Part shown: piece by piece, positions 37,150 through 48,000 of the stretch
Layout of the letters: every line of letters starts with the position of its first letter
Numbering within the stretch: the first letter of the stretch is position 1
Assembly: GCA_020091685.1 (NCBI GenBank)
Contig: CM034599.1
Coordinates: forward strand, 35,355,408-35,419,407
Source of the DNA: Lutjanus erythropterus
Taxonomy: Eukaryota; Chordata; Actinopteri; Lutjaniformes; Lutjanidae
Direction: 5' to 3'
Length of the DNA stretch: 64,000 nt
Translations under genes and position numbers: made by a program
Notes under the pieces: model-generated
Database searches by the model: none
Told to the model about the DNA's origin: nothing
What the model saw: only the letters and a program-made list of their open reading frames with translations

Positions 37150-38950
37150 ATGGAGACCAGTGACAAACTTTTTGTCTTTTACTTTAGTCTCTCCTTCAAA
37201 CTCAATGCAGGCTAATTTGGAGCCTGAATTTGTGGCTGAGATGACAAAGAGTTGCAGAAGTTACCGTCAAATGCAACAAGCCTTCAGTGCCTCTGCCACA
37301 GAAGGCAGAGTGTCCACCCAGGTGTAATGTTTCCATCACAGCCGATTAGAGCTGGAGCCGAGAAATAGCTGCAACTAATTGATCTGTAAATGAATGCTGA
37401 TTGTAGCCTTTCCCACTGAAGACAAAGGCCAGATGTTAGGGGGTGTTAGTGGGTGTTGTCCAGTGGAAAAGAGACTCAATATTTATGGACTGGTGGACTG
37501 AGACACGGCTCATAATGCATGCTAGTGTTGCTCTGTGTTTGTTGTGGATGTTTAAGTAGTCATATCAATTTTATGAGAATATTTGTCTTTGCAACTTGTT
37601 GCATCACCCCCAAACGGATCAGTCAAATTAAATATAAATGAATGCAGGGTTAGAAGACATAGCTTGTGCAGTTTTATCTAGAATTTCTTAACATCCAGCA
37701 GAAACAACATTTGGCCAATGTTGTACAAATCCTCTAGACATTATAGATGGAATTTTCGAAAAAACATATTTCTGTACTTTCAAAGAGCACATAACAAAAC
37801 CCATGATATTAAATCTTCATTCACTGTTCAAAACAGTCAAACACCAAAGACAATACAACATCACAGGTCTCTACGATCACAACATCAACCCTCAACGGCC
37901 TGTCAGGGATGAAAATCACAGATGAGGTCAGATATACGGATCTTCTACTGTTTCTCACTAGCCCATACATAGCTGATACATTTGTCTGGCACAATTATTG
38001 GTGCAATGCTGTTTTAGTTAGATGAGCAGGCATTGGAGTTTGCAGAAATCCCAGATAAATAAAGTTCCACAAGAGATCCTAAAACAAATAATATTATATA
38101 TTGAGCAGCTGTAACTATTTTTTTGCCCCACTTCACTCTATCAAAAGCAAATCCCCAATCTGATCAGACTTTTTACTACAGGCTGCAGCTTGAGGTAGAA
38201 CCACAGTAACAAGAGATAAGAGTATAAAAGTATTTCCATTCTGACAGAGTGTACAGCGGCTGATAGCGGCGCACTCAGGCTGTCTGAGGCGCAGGAGTGA
38301 AAAAAAAATTAAAGCAGCATGCAGAAAGTCGTGATGCATTTACAGTTACAATCACAGATTAAGAAATATTCATTAATTCACCTCTGTACGAAAAAAACAC
38401 TACATTGGTCACCCTAGAGATCACTTTATCATGTTTTATCTCAGGGCTTCCAAGAGGTCACTATTGTGGCATATTTTTAAAACATGGGGGCACCAGAGGG
38501 CAGTTGCCCCCTCTGCCACATCCATAAATCCACCAGTGTTGGTAGAGTTGATAGATAAAAAGGCAAAATGCAAACAAATTGTGTAAATGAAACATTAAAA
38601 TGTTAATTAACGCTAAATGTTGCATTTGACATTTACTACTGACCTTTATTGAGAGCACACTAATTTTCTCTGCAGGTGTTTGGCAGGTCTTAATTGTGCT
38701 GTGCAGAAGTTCATTTTAAATGTTGTCTAGAAATGTCGAAAACCACTTAAAGAAGTTAAGACAGAAATAAGAATGGTGCGTGAGATAATCTTGAATGGAA
38801 ACAACTTACACACACACACACACACAAATACACACAAAGCCCAGACAGAGAGAGAAGTGAAGAAGAAAAAAGGGGAAAAAGGAAAATGTCAATCACTGTG
38901 AGAGATGAGAAGAGACTGATGGAAAATAAGAGGACACACATTTGAATTTA
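37150..38950. other. Intron 4 sequence, nothing recognised
   Basis: No exon or clear transposon. Short frames are of random composition. A short CA tract lies near 38812-38826. Confidence 0.4.
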
Positions 38951-39049
38951 AATCGTCTGAGCTGATAGAGACAAAAGCCGTCTGATATCTTGTTCAGAAT
39001 GATGACTAAACCTCAGCTCACAGCGGTCCAGCCCACATATTTTCATTTT

Positions 39050-39310
39050 TAGGACTTAATGAACTTCAGAGGCGAAAACAGCCGAGTGTGAAATCTCATT
39101 TCTGCGACAGCGCAAAGACAATTAACAGGTGGCGGCAGTGGAAGACAATGGGAGGTGATTGATTAAAGACAACAAGCAGAGTTGACCATCTGTCTTTAAT
39201 CCGCAAGACAGCAATCTTTAGGTTCATTGACATTTTTATTGACGGGCAGAATGCTAACACAGAACGCCGCAGTCGGAGAGCAAACTGTTGATGTTCACAG
39301 TGGGATTCAG
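39050..39310. promoter_or_regulatory. Candidate conserved non-coding element in intron 4
   Basis: Repeat-free block with AAAGACAATTAACAGGTGGC (containing an E-box CAGGTG) and GGTGATTGATTAAAGACAAC. Inference from composition and motif texture. Confidence 0.22.
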
Positions 39311-39510
39311 CCATTTTAAGAGCTGGGTTTAAAAGTTTGAAGTTTATTCTAACTTCAGTTCGTGTGTGAAGTCTGTGAGGTGTGGATTTTCTTTACAGAC
39401 AAGCGATCTCAAAGTGAGCATAAGCAGTGCCTCCACGGTGGCGTCTGAGTTCTCAGCTGCTTGTCACTAAAGCAGCACTGGAGGATGAGGTATTGCTATT
39501 CGATAAGTGT

Positions 39511-39513
<3 letters not shown>

Positions 39514-39542
<29 letters not shown>
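39514..39542. repeat. (GT)n microsatellite
   Basis: About 14 units of GT. Confidence 0.97.
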
Positions 39543-39544
<2 letters not shown>

Positions 39545-41085
39545 TGCAGGACAATATGATTGCTGCTAAAAGAGAAAAACACATTTTCCCTCCATGAAGA
39601 GTTTTCATATTTTTCTTTTCATTTGAAAATAAACTTCCAAACTTCACTTTGCCAAAGGACAAAAAAAGTTGGGGAAATTATCTTTTCATGATGTTTTGCA
39701 GATGCAGTATGTAAGAATTAGCCACCTCTTCCATTCCTACACCAAACAAATAGTGGTCAGTGTATCACGAACTGCAGCGACATATAGCTTCTGTTAGCTG
39801 TTAAGCTCAATTTGCCATGCAGTCCATGACTCTGCCCTGGATGGGAAAACATCAGATTAGTGTTGGTGTTTACACCGCTAGCACAGGAGCTTTGGACCAA
39901 CAGGAAGAGTCCTTTTTCAGGCACCAGGATGCAAACATGGCAAGACATGGCAAACATGCTACAGTGTGTCACTATCACATCGTCAGGTACAAAGTGGTAT
40001 TACGAGATATTGCGGGCCAAAGCTAGCTGTTTAGCATGCTAACTTCAGTAGATATCTCTGTAACAAGACACATAAATGTCTAAACTGTTATTTTGTCACA
40101 TTCTTTTAATGAATTTAGTTATTTTGACAGTTTTAATGTATATTCTTACATATTTTGAAGTAAATTCTCATATTGGTCCTTAAAACATAAATGTAGTATC
40201 AATCAGTAGGCTATATTTTAACTGTAATGAATAAATGACAAGATGATTCGATTCATGAGGTTATGTATGATGAAACACTGCATGAAAGGAAGAAACAATT
40301 TAGTAATGATACTTCTGAAATTTTTCAAAAGTACTGTAAATTCTCAAATAGAGGCCTGTATTCAAATAGTGGCCAAGTCTCAAATACTAACAACAAAATC
40401 ATGAACAAATACCATCTGTGTATATAAACAAAACATCAACAATTCTGCTGCCTTTCACTAATTAATGAAATTGCTTCTTCTTATTGCTTATTCATGCTGC
40501 TCTTTCACTCAGTGTTGTCGGCGATGTCAGTGAAAGACAAAACTTCCTGTCCAGGTTCTACAATAAAACCTCTGGCACGACTCTTCTCAAGCACATCACA
40601 CCTTGTTCAACACACTATTCTTTTTGCCTGTCCCACCATTTGACTTTCATTGTAGTGTGTATTAGAAATTAAAAGTCACATGTCCCTTAAGCTATTCTCA
40701 ACAAGAAACTTAACAGTTCCTCCAGGAAGTTGTGATGTTGCGTTTGCTGCATTTTACTCAAATTCAACCAATCCCCATGAATTCTGCACGACCTTGTAAT
40801 TATGTCCAAACTCCACAACTTTTCTGCAAACTTGACCAATCATTGTTGCTTCCTATGAGTTCTACCAGTCATAGCAGTCCCCATGCAAACATCATAGATG
40901 TATCTTTCAATAAAATTGACTCAGTGTTCTGTTTAATAATTCACTATTTTTTTGCATTCATATATATTTTTTTTATTTTATCAGAGGAATTGAAAAAAGC
41001 CCATTTTTCATTGTTATTACAAATAAATTCCAATTTTCACTTGTAAAAAATGCCTAAAAATATTGCAATATACATTGCGATTCTT

Positions 41086-41442
41086 GGGCGCAGTGGTTAG
41101 CACTGCCACCCCACAGCAAGAAGGTCCTGAGTTCAAATCCCCCAACTGGCTGGGGCAGGGCCTTTCTGTGTGGAGTCTGCATGTTCTCCCTGTGTCTGCG
41201 TGGGTTCTCTCCGGGTTCCCCGGCTTCCTCCCACAGTCCAAAGACATGCATGCTAGGTTAATTGGTGACTCTAAATTGCCAGTAGGTGTGAATGTGAGTG
41301 GTTGTCTGTCTATGTGTCAGCCCTGTGATGAACTGGCGACTTGTCCAGGGTGAACCCCGCCTCTCGCCCAGTGTCAGCTGGGATAGGCTCCAGCAGCCTG
41401 TGACCCTTCGGGAATAAGCAGTTACAGAAAATGGATGGATGG
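41086..41442 (+). mobile_element. tRNA-derived SINE, apparently full length
   Basis: The head has a Pol III A box (TGGTTAGCACTG) and B box (GAGTTCAAATCC) at tRNA-like spacing. A GC-rich body (TTTCTGTGTGGAGTCTGCAT, CCTCCCACAGTCCAAAGACA) follows, and it ends in a GGAT tandem tail. It is flanked by 12-bp direct repeats, ATTGCGATTCTT at 41074-41085 and ATTGCAATTCTT at 41443-41454 (one mismatch). It lies in intron 4, antisense to tacr1. The open frames across it are not genes. Confidence 0.88.
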
Positions 41443-41639
41443 ATTGCAATTCTTTTGAAAACTTGCTGTGAAATCAGGCATATTAAGCTGCAGAAATCCC
41501 AAAAATGGCTTGTGAAATCCTGGAGTTAGTCTGGGTCAGGCTCAAGCCACCTTGAGTTCCAGAGTCTTGTTAACCTTTAACGTGCAAGTCTTTGGTTTCT
41601 TTGGTTTCTGAATCAGTAGATTTTTTAAAGATTCTTTTT

Positions 41640-41837
41640 GGGGCTTTTTGCCTTTTTTATTTTGATAGTGACAGCTGAAGATATGACAGAAATATGACAG
41701 GAAATGGGATAGAGAGAGAGGGGATGACATGCAGCAAATATGCCGCAGGCAGGAGTTGAACAGGCGGCTGCTGCAGAGGACTGATAGCCTCAGTACATGG
41801 GGTGCGTGCTCTGCCAACTGAGCTATAGGGGCACCCC
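41640..41837 (-). mobile_element. tRNA-derived SINE next to tacr1 exon 4
   Basis: Read on the minus strand it starts GGGGTGCCCCTATAGCTCAG and continues TTGGCAGAGCACGCACCCCA, a tRNA-like head with A box. The body includes GCTGCATGTCATCCCCTCTC and an A-rich tail. Two further copies (60095-60297 and 62080-62258) have the same orientation. It is in the sense direction of tacr1 and begins about 115 nt after exon 4. Confidence 0.85.
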
Positions 41838-41895
41838 AAACCTGTTCAGACCAGGCTGAAATATTGATGAATTTACAGCAAATATATTATCATTA

Positions 41896-41900
<5 letters not shown>

Positions 41901-41938
<38 letters not shown>
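41901..41938. repeat. (GT)n microsatellite; (CA)19 on the tacr1 sense strand
   Basis: 38 bp, ending 14 bases before exon 4 on the plus strand. On the transcript it therefore starts at intron position +15. CA repeats near 5' splice sites are known hnRNP L binding sites in vertebrates. Confidence 0.97.
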
Positions 41939-41940
<2 letters not shown>

Positions 41941-41952
41941 GTGCTGACTAAC

Positions 41953-42149
41953 CTGTCGTTGAGGCAGCAGTAGATGATAGGGTTGTACATGGTGGAGCTC
42001 ATGGCCAGCCACATGATGGCCAGGTAAAACTGCTGGATGAACTGTTCTTCAAGCAAGTCAGGGAAGAACTGGTGCAACAGGAAGTACACATGGTAGGGCA
42101 GCCAGCAGATGGCAAACGTACACACCACCACAATCATCATCTTCACCAC
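41953..42149 (-). CDS. tacr1: tacr1 exon 4: TM6 and TM7
   Basis: This exon encodes TM6, extracellular loop 3 and TM7. It starts [20 protein letters not shown], with the CWLP motif of TM6 that acts as a hinge in class A GPCRs. It ends with [17 protein letters not shown], containing the NPxxY motif of TM7. [16 protein letters not shown] is near-invariant in NK1 receptors; the loop before it ([11 protein letters not shown]) diverges from mammals. The acceptor reads ccaacag before 42149 and the donor is GTTAGT below 41953. The exon is 197 bp and splits the final Arg codon AG|G. The donor is followed closely by a CA repeat and then a SINE (see findings). Confidence 0.96.
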
Positions 42150-44514
42150 CTGTTGGACACATAACACCATTTAGTCTTCATTTTGAACATTTTGCTCCCT
42201 CAGTGACTTGGTATTTCTTAAATACTGCAAAAAGCCTTCATGCTGCAGGAGTTACTGATTTTTCTTCATTGACAAAATACAATGTCAGTACAATGCACTT
42301 TTTTAAACTAAAAAGAATAAAACTTGCTCCATAAAGAAAATATAATGCATGTAAAACCTGTCTTGCTCCACCAGTCCCATCAATAACAACATTGTTAGAG
42401 CAGGTATTGTCAGTTTGGTGCTTTTTTTTTGGTAATCTTTTGATGATGAGACATGCTGCAGTGCATTGATTATCTCCTCCAAGGATTGAGCAACCGCCTT
42501 GTCTTTCCTTTAACAAGCGTCTCTGTGGGCTAAACAAGTGGCAACAAATCTGTCTGTCCAGAAAATTCTCAGCTGCTTTGAACTCTCTGTCTGTCAAGAA
42601 GGAAATCTACCGCACATATGGCACACCATTAGCGCAGTCGATACCAAGACAGTGCTCGCTGACAATGAATTGAAAATAATGTGCATGGACAGGCGTAACA
42701 GATCTGTGGGACTGCCTCATTAGAGTAGGAGGCAGACCGGTGTCCTGCAGAGGTAACATGATCAAGGAATTTCTGCAATCAAAGAAAAAAAGAAAATTGT
42801 GGCTTGGAACTTTTAGTGTATTTGGAGTGCATTTTTCTGTACAATGTCAGTCCACCACAGCTTTGAAGAAATGTAATAAATACATGTGCAAGTCATGATT
42901 ATAGTTGTGTTTCCAGCAGGGGAGAAGGACACTAAGAGTCTGCAGCTATGCTAGTGGCATGGCATATCGGTGCATTGTTCCCTCTTCATAGATCAGAGCC
43001 TGCCTGTCCCAGTGGAAGTTGTGGCTAGTCAGAAGGTTAATGTTTTGACATAGAGCTGATTAGATCATCCCCAGTAACTGAATTTAATTCCAACAACACG
43101 GTATCATGTTCAGTTTTTTTTAAAAAAGGCCTCACTACAATGAAATGGCTACAAAGGGGACTGACATCATCACACATGAATAGTATTTGGTCCATTGAAT
43201 CCAGAAGAGTCTTAGTTTTCAATTCCAATTCCAATATGCCATTTTTAATTAAGAATAGGATTAATAACATTTATACAGCATGCAAAAAAAAAAAAAAGTC
43301 TGGGCAACATAGCTGACAAGTCTGTCATGTTGATTGTGACTGACAGCATGGAAATGGTGAAAGTGATAAAATAAGTTTGTTGTTTTACTTATTAGTCTTG
43401 GTTGGGAAGGTATTCCTGCACGGTTTACATTCAACGCTGTTCTGACAGTCTGTAATCCATACTAGCGCTGTGGCGATAACCACGTTATCACATTACCTCA
43501 ATATCACGGTCTTGTGATTCCCACTGTGGGGGTCATCACTACAAATTTCATTTTGAAGGGTCAATCTCACGCTGAGATCAGTGCATGTCTCTATTAATCT
43601 GTTTGGTCGACAGACTCAGTCCTACTCCGAGCTCCCTCCAGATGTCCAGGCCCCTCCCCCTGTGATAGCTGCCCGATTTAAAAAGAAAAAAAAAACCTGC
43701 CATACCAGTGAGATGACCTCTCTTTTTTAATTAACAATTTCCTCATTGTCTGCACCTTTGACAAGTATTAGAAGGGGACGACATGAGAACTCCCCAATCC
43801 TGCCACCTGAATGTTAGCAGAGATGATGTGGGCCCAAATTTTGTGCATGATTTCTAGTATTTTAATTTGTTCTTATTACACTGATGTTTGTTCAAGTGTT
43901 CTCATCAATTTGGTTTCATTTAGTTATTTGATGCTGTAAAAAGGGGGTTTCATGCCATGATTGACAGCTGAGCTCTGCTCATGAGTGAGTCAGCCAGCTG
44001 TATGGGCGGGAACTCGAAAGCACAGCTCCAACCCTGATCACTACTGTGCAGACTCTGGCTGAAAAAATATACATCTCATTATCATTTTATCATCCAGGCT
44101 TACAAAAAAAAAACCCCAAAAAAACCACATGGATCACAGGATTCACGTGTCATGTTCCAGGGTCAGAGAGGCAAGTCTCTGCAAGTGCCTTCATTAGGAG
44201 AGTGTCCTCTAAAGGACTGCAACACTGAAACAGTGAAAACACCTGACAAGCATGGGCCGTGAAACATGTCAGGTAGAGGAGGAGAGTTGAGAGGGAAAAC
44301 AGAAGATGATAGACTGAAAAGATAACAGGCAGACTGAAAAAGCACCAAAGAAGAGAGGACGGAAGGAGAGAGGGCTCTGGAGCTGTGATGAAAAACGCAG
44401 GCAGACATGAACATTGCAGCTTCATCCTGTTCAAGTCTGCAGTGTAAAAAAGCACATTCGGAGTAATCTGATTACAGTCGTCGGTGATCCAAAAGCTGTG
44501 GGCAGCTAGTTTAC
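42150..44514 (-). other. tacr1: tacr1 intron 3
   Basis: This intron is 2,365 bp with GTAAAC donor and ccaacag acceptor. It carries a repeat copy at 43953-44047 and a possible hAT-end fragment near 43459-43520. The 119-codon open frame at 42238-42597 shows no family resemblance and is taken as chance. Confidence 0.9.
43953..44047 (+). repeat. Dispersed repeat family C, copy 2
   Basis: CATGATTGACAGCTGAGCTC, GGGCGGGAACTCGAAAGC and AGCTCCAACCCTGATCACTA align with 16630-16727. Confidence 0.75.
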
Positions 44515-44665
44515 CTTGCGTTTGGCAGTCAGCTGCTCCTTGTAGCGGTCAGAGGAGTCTCCAGGGATCTCGCTGGCCCAGAGGGTCAGTCCCACCACCA
44601 GATAAGCACAACCCATCACCAGCAGAGGAAGGAAGTAGAGCAGGATGACAACACACACGTGGTAT
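44515..44665 (-). CDS. tacr1: tacr1 exon 3: TM5 and start of third intracellular loop
   Basis: This exon encodes the fifth transmembrane helix of the substance P receptor and the beginning of intracellular loop 3, which couples to Gq in this family. The reading starts [16 protein letters not shown], with the conserved TM5 proline, and continues to [15 protein letters not shown], a tachykinin-receptor signature, ending in KRK. The upstream acceptor reads ttgttgcag before 44665 and the donor is GTAAAC just below 44515. The exon is 151 bp, the same as in mammalian TACR1. The first base completes a codon begun in exon 2, so exon 2 must end after two bases of a codon. The junction with exon 4 falls between codons. 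Confidence 0.95.
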
Positions 44666-45149
44666 CTGCAACAAGACAAACAGCCCATATCACATAAAAA
44701 TCATATCAACTGATTGTGTTTGACTGAAGCAGAGAGGGATGCAAGTTCAACCTGAAGAAAACCAAGGCTGAGGCATCAGAACCACCACTTCCTCCACAAT
44801 CTGATATTTCAAATTTCTAATTATCGTGATAACTGTGTTTGATTACTGTGCTTTGAAAAAGTACAGTAAATACTATCTGGCATCAACCAAAGCAATATGG
44901 GTTTGTTTTTTATCAATGAAAACAGTGACATTGCAAAGGATGGCATTTCAAATTGCTGAGAGGTTTTCAACAGACTTCAGAAGTAACTAATAAATACTTT
45001 GTTACTGTACTTCGAGCAAGCACTGTCTTTTAACACAAATATCTGTACTTTCTACTCCTTACATTTTCAAAACAGGCTCATTACTATAGAAAAAAACAAT
45101 TCCTTAGTGTGTCCATCAGTGCGTATCACACGTGAAGTACCAAGACACA

Positions 45150-45500
45150 AATTATGTAAAAGTCGAAAAAGATGCACCAGGACAAAAAATGATGTAATAA
45201 GACAAAAAGTGATGAAATGATGTAACAAGATGAAGAAGACATAACAAGAGAAAAAAGATGTAAGGAGACCACATATGATGTAACAAAAGGAAAAGATGTA
45301 ATAAGTCAAAACCAAATATGACGTGAAAGACGTAACGATATGAAAAGGACAAAAAAAAAAGATTTAACAAAACCAAAACAACAAAATAAAATTTACAATA
45401 CCACAAATGACGTAACAAGACCAAAAATGATCTGACAGGACAAAAAGAAGAAAACAAAAAAACACATAAAATGATGAAGCACAGAGAGGGAACCTCAACT
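45150..45500. repeat. Degenerate minisatellite (GATGTAACAAGACAAAAA-like units)
   Basis: The words ATGTAACAAGA, ATGTAATAAGA, ACGTAACAAGACC and ATGATCTGACAGGAC recur every 15-25 bases across about 350 bp. On the tacr1 sense strand this is a long pyrimidine-rich tract. Phe/Leu-rich frames on the minus strand arise from it and are not genes. Confidence 0.75.
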
Positions 45501-45554
45501 GTGGACAAAAGCTGCGGCTCAGGTAGTTTTGCACACAGACAACCAAAGAAATGT

Positions 45555-45757
45555 CAGAAAGTTACTTTTTACTTTTATACTTTGAGTACATTTCAGAGCC
45601 AGTACTTTTTCACTTTTACTTGAGTAAAGAAGTTGAATTATTCTTCTGCTTTTCTTCATCTGCACTTGCACTTGAGTAAATACCACAATAATGCTGCTGT
45701 GATAATTTTGGTCACTGTAATTGTGATATAGAAGTTCCATACCATTTCATCTCTAGT
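45555..45757. repeat. hAT-MITE fragments
   Basis: 45555-45680 matches 14565-14725 (CTTGAGTAAAGAAG...). 45690-45757 ends CATACCATTTCATCTCTAG, as at 12047-12077. Two different element ends appear to abut here. Confidence 0.5.
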
Positions 45758-47039
45758 TACACTAGCTATGATCTCTTCCTGCATCTTCCCTGGATGCCAA
45801 AACTTACAGAACAGCCCAGCGTCCTTCTTGGCATTTCTAAATAATGATGAGATGCAGAAGAGCTCGTTTGATTTTGTGTTTTTGAGGGAGACCTGAGAAT
45901 CACCACCAACACCCACTGCTGCAGAGAACATTTTGCATGGGGTAGTTTTAGAAAGTTTCATCAGAGACAACCGGGATTTATGGATAATCCGCTGGTACTG
46001 GCAAATGGGGCCAAACCGACTGTCTCCCTCGCCTGCCTTCATCCCCCCGTCCTGCAGACATCTGGTGCCATCGTTGGCAGCATGTGCAAAGCAATGAGTG
46101 CAAGTTTCCTCATGTTATTTTGGTGTGCAGAATTACCGAAGCTTCCATCCACACTGGTGGGTAGTTTTTAATACAGTGCACGTTGTTTCGCTGAGATGAA
46201 TTGCTTTTATATACTGAGACAGAGAGAAAGGTGCAGAGAGGAGAGAGCAGGAGAGATCGATTCAACTTGCCGAGAGCAAGTTACTCCACAGATGTTATTA
46301 TCTGCCAGCGCCTTCAGCAGACACGCCCACATCGTTTCAAATCAGAGAACACTGCTTATTTTTTTCATAGTTTCAAAACCTAATTTCATATATTTAGGGA
46401 TTTTTGTAATCATTAAAATGTGGCTGGGTGGTGGATAACATGTTTCTGTGGTGTGACAAACTCAGAACAAAGACTTTAAGTACCCCTGTGGAATCCCCTC
46501 ACACCACGGGTATCTAAAGCTCCACATTTTTCCTGATGTTTCTCTTTCTGTAACAAAACCAGTGGGTAGTAAAAACATAGACAGAATAGAGGTCTTGGGG
46601 GTCATGCTCCCCCAGGATTGTTTTCCAGACACTGGCATTGCACATGCTGGCTCACTGACTGAGAACCATAATGTTGTTACACCGATGTTTTCAAGTAAGT
46701 TGGTCTGCCTGCCTGTGTCTGAGTCTGTGCACATGAGCACAATTATAAGTACGCCATCATAATCATAACATAGTTTGGGGTGTTTATAGGCATACTATGC
46801 AGGTTTTTCCAAAAACAATGACAAAAAAGACCCATAGACACCCTGCCCCCCCACCTGTACCTTTTTATTTTCTCATTATTTAGCTTGGGACACTTTACAA
46901 ACCCAAAATGTCATAACATCCTGTGAATGAAACTCAAATTAACTATCTTTCTGGCAAACCGACAAATCCTACTTATTCTAGAATAGTTGAGCTTTCATGT
47001 CAGACTTTTTTTGTTGCAGAGATTGTAGGAAAATCACAG

Positions 47040-47600
47040 GTGTTACAAATAACATTAACAACTAGAAGAGTCCACTCAGTTAAGTGCAGGTCCACGCCAG
47101 GGAACATATGGTGAAGCACCTACTGCAATGCCAACACAACTTCCAGATGCAACCAGTGGAGATTTTTCATTTGTGCCAAATTTGGGGACCCCCCCCCCCC
47201 AAAAAAAAAGAAAAATGTTGAGAAAGAATGGGGCTGACGTAAGGCTGCAATGATCTTGACCTTCGACCACCAAAATGTAATCAGTTCATCTTTGAATCCA
47301 AGTCTGAGTGAACATTGTTGTCAAGTTTGAAGAAATTCTTGAGATATCACAAGAATGGGATGACCTGAAAACATAATGTAGCCATTAAGAATAAATGTTT
47401 TTGTTTTTTTTTTTTGAAAAAAAAAAAGAAGTTTTCAGTTTTCAAAGGTCTGAATCACAGAGGTCCTTCAGCAAACAGTACATGAATGTACATTAAAAAA
47501 ATCTGGCTGATCGGTCCAGTAGTAGTTGAGATTATCCGCAGATAAGCTGTATTTCCAGTCATCAAACACACACACACTCATGGAAGCGATTACATGATCC
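47040..47600 (+). repeat. Dispersed repeat family B, copy 3
   Basis: ATGGTGAAGCACCTACTGCA and CAGATGCAACCAGTGGAGAT at 47110-47163 are followed by CAGAGGTCCTTCAGCAAACA, GCTGATCGGTCCAGTAGTAG and a CA tract. The order is the same as at 60.9-61.8 kb. Confidence 0.7.
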
Positions 47601-47609
47601 CCTCCCATC

Positions 47610-48000
47610 TTACGCCTGGTGGGCGGTATGCCAGAAAGGAATTTAGCATTTCAACACATAGCATGTCAACTGCAGTATTCCAAAAATACCAGGATATCAT
47701 ACTGCAGTATACAAGCCAGCATGCTTTTCTGTCTGTTCTGACCCATAATGCTCTGAGCTCTCTGAGAGAGTGCACACAGATGAGAGTTCATAGCTGCATA
47801 CCAAATCACAGACTTTTTGTTTTTACTCCAAATTCTACGTGATAGATTTATGAGCAAGAAGGTTCAAGGTGTAATGTTATGACAAAGTAGTATAATTGTA
47901 AGCATACTGCATGCAACAGTGCGTGCGTTCTAAGATCATCTGCAGTGCATACTAAAAAGTACAAAGAAAAAGTATGTAATTTGGAACACAGCTTTTCAGT
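47610..48000. repeat. Possible MITE (TACTGCAGTAT / AGTATGTAATTTGGAACACAGC type)
   Basis: Contains palindromic ATACTGCAGTAT and ends in AGTATGTAATTTGGAACACA, a sequence also hinted at 54540-54585 (AGTATGTAACTGGGACACAG). Family assignment is uncertain. Confidence 0.4.

Larger units (their letters stand above)
35840..41952 (-). other. tacr1: tacr1 intron 4
   Basis: This intron is 6,113 bp with a GTTAGT donor and a cttgcacag acceptor. It contains a dispersed repeat near exon 5, a short GT tract, repeat-poor segments around 36.8 and 39.1 kb, a complete tRNA-derived SINE, a second SINE and a CA tract next to exon 4. Open frames inside it resemble no protein I know. Confidence 0.9.
35503..44665 (-). 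other. tacr1: tacr1 gene, 3' part (exons 3-5 with introns 3 and 4)
   Basis: This span groups the three recognisable exons of a tachykinin NK1 receptor gene, transcribed right to left. The exons are 44515-44665, 41953-42149 and 35503-35839; intron 3 is 2,365 bp and intron 4 is 6,113 bp. Joined, they give 227 residues from TM5 to the C-terminus with no internal stop. Exon sizes of 151 and 197 bp and the junction phases match what I know of mammalian TACR1. Exons 1 and 2 (extracellular N-terminus to TM4) were not found between 44.7 and 64 kb, so the gene probably continues past the right edge. Teleosts can have two copies (tacr1a, tacr1b); I cannot tell which this is. Confidence 0.93.

Noticed and set aside
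41017-41353. Several overlapping frames of 65-96 codons
   Set aside because: They fall within the tRNA-derived SINE and arise from its GC-rich body.
41790-41837. Possible tRNA gene (TAGCTCAGTTGGCAGAGCA on the minus strand)
   Set aside because: This is the tRNA-like head of a SINE; no full cloverleaf follows and the same head occurs in two more SINE copies.
42238-42597. 119-codon frame in intron 3
   Set aside because: It sits between two good exons, is not conserved in character, and lacks matching splice sites.
45067-45546. Phe/Leu/Cys-rich frames that look like membrane proteins
   Set aside because: They are translations of the pyrimidine strand of a degenerate minisatellite.
46462-46740. 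92-codon minus-strand frame upstream of tacr1 exon 3, considered as exon 2
   Set aside because: It lacks the DRYMAI, TM4 and extracellular loop 2 residues and the required 3' phase.
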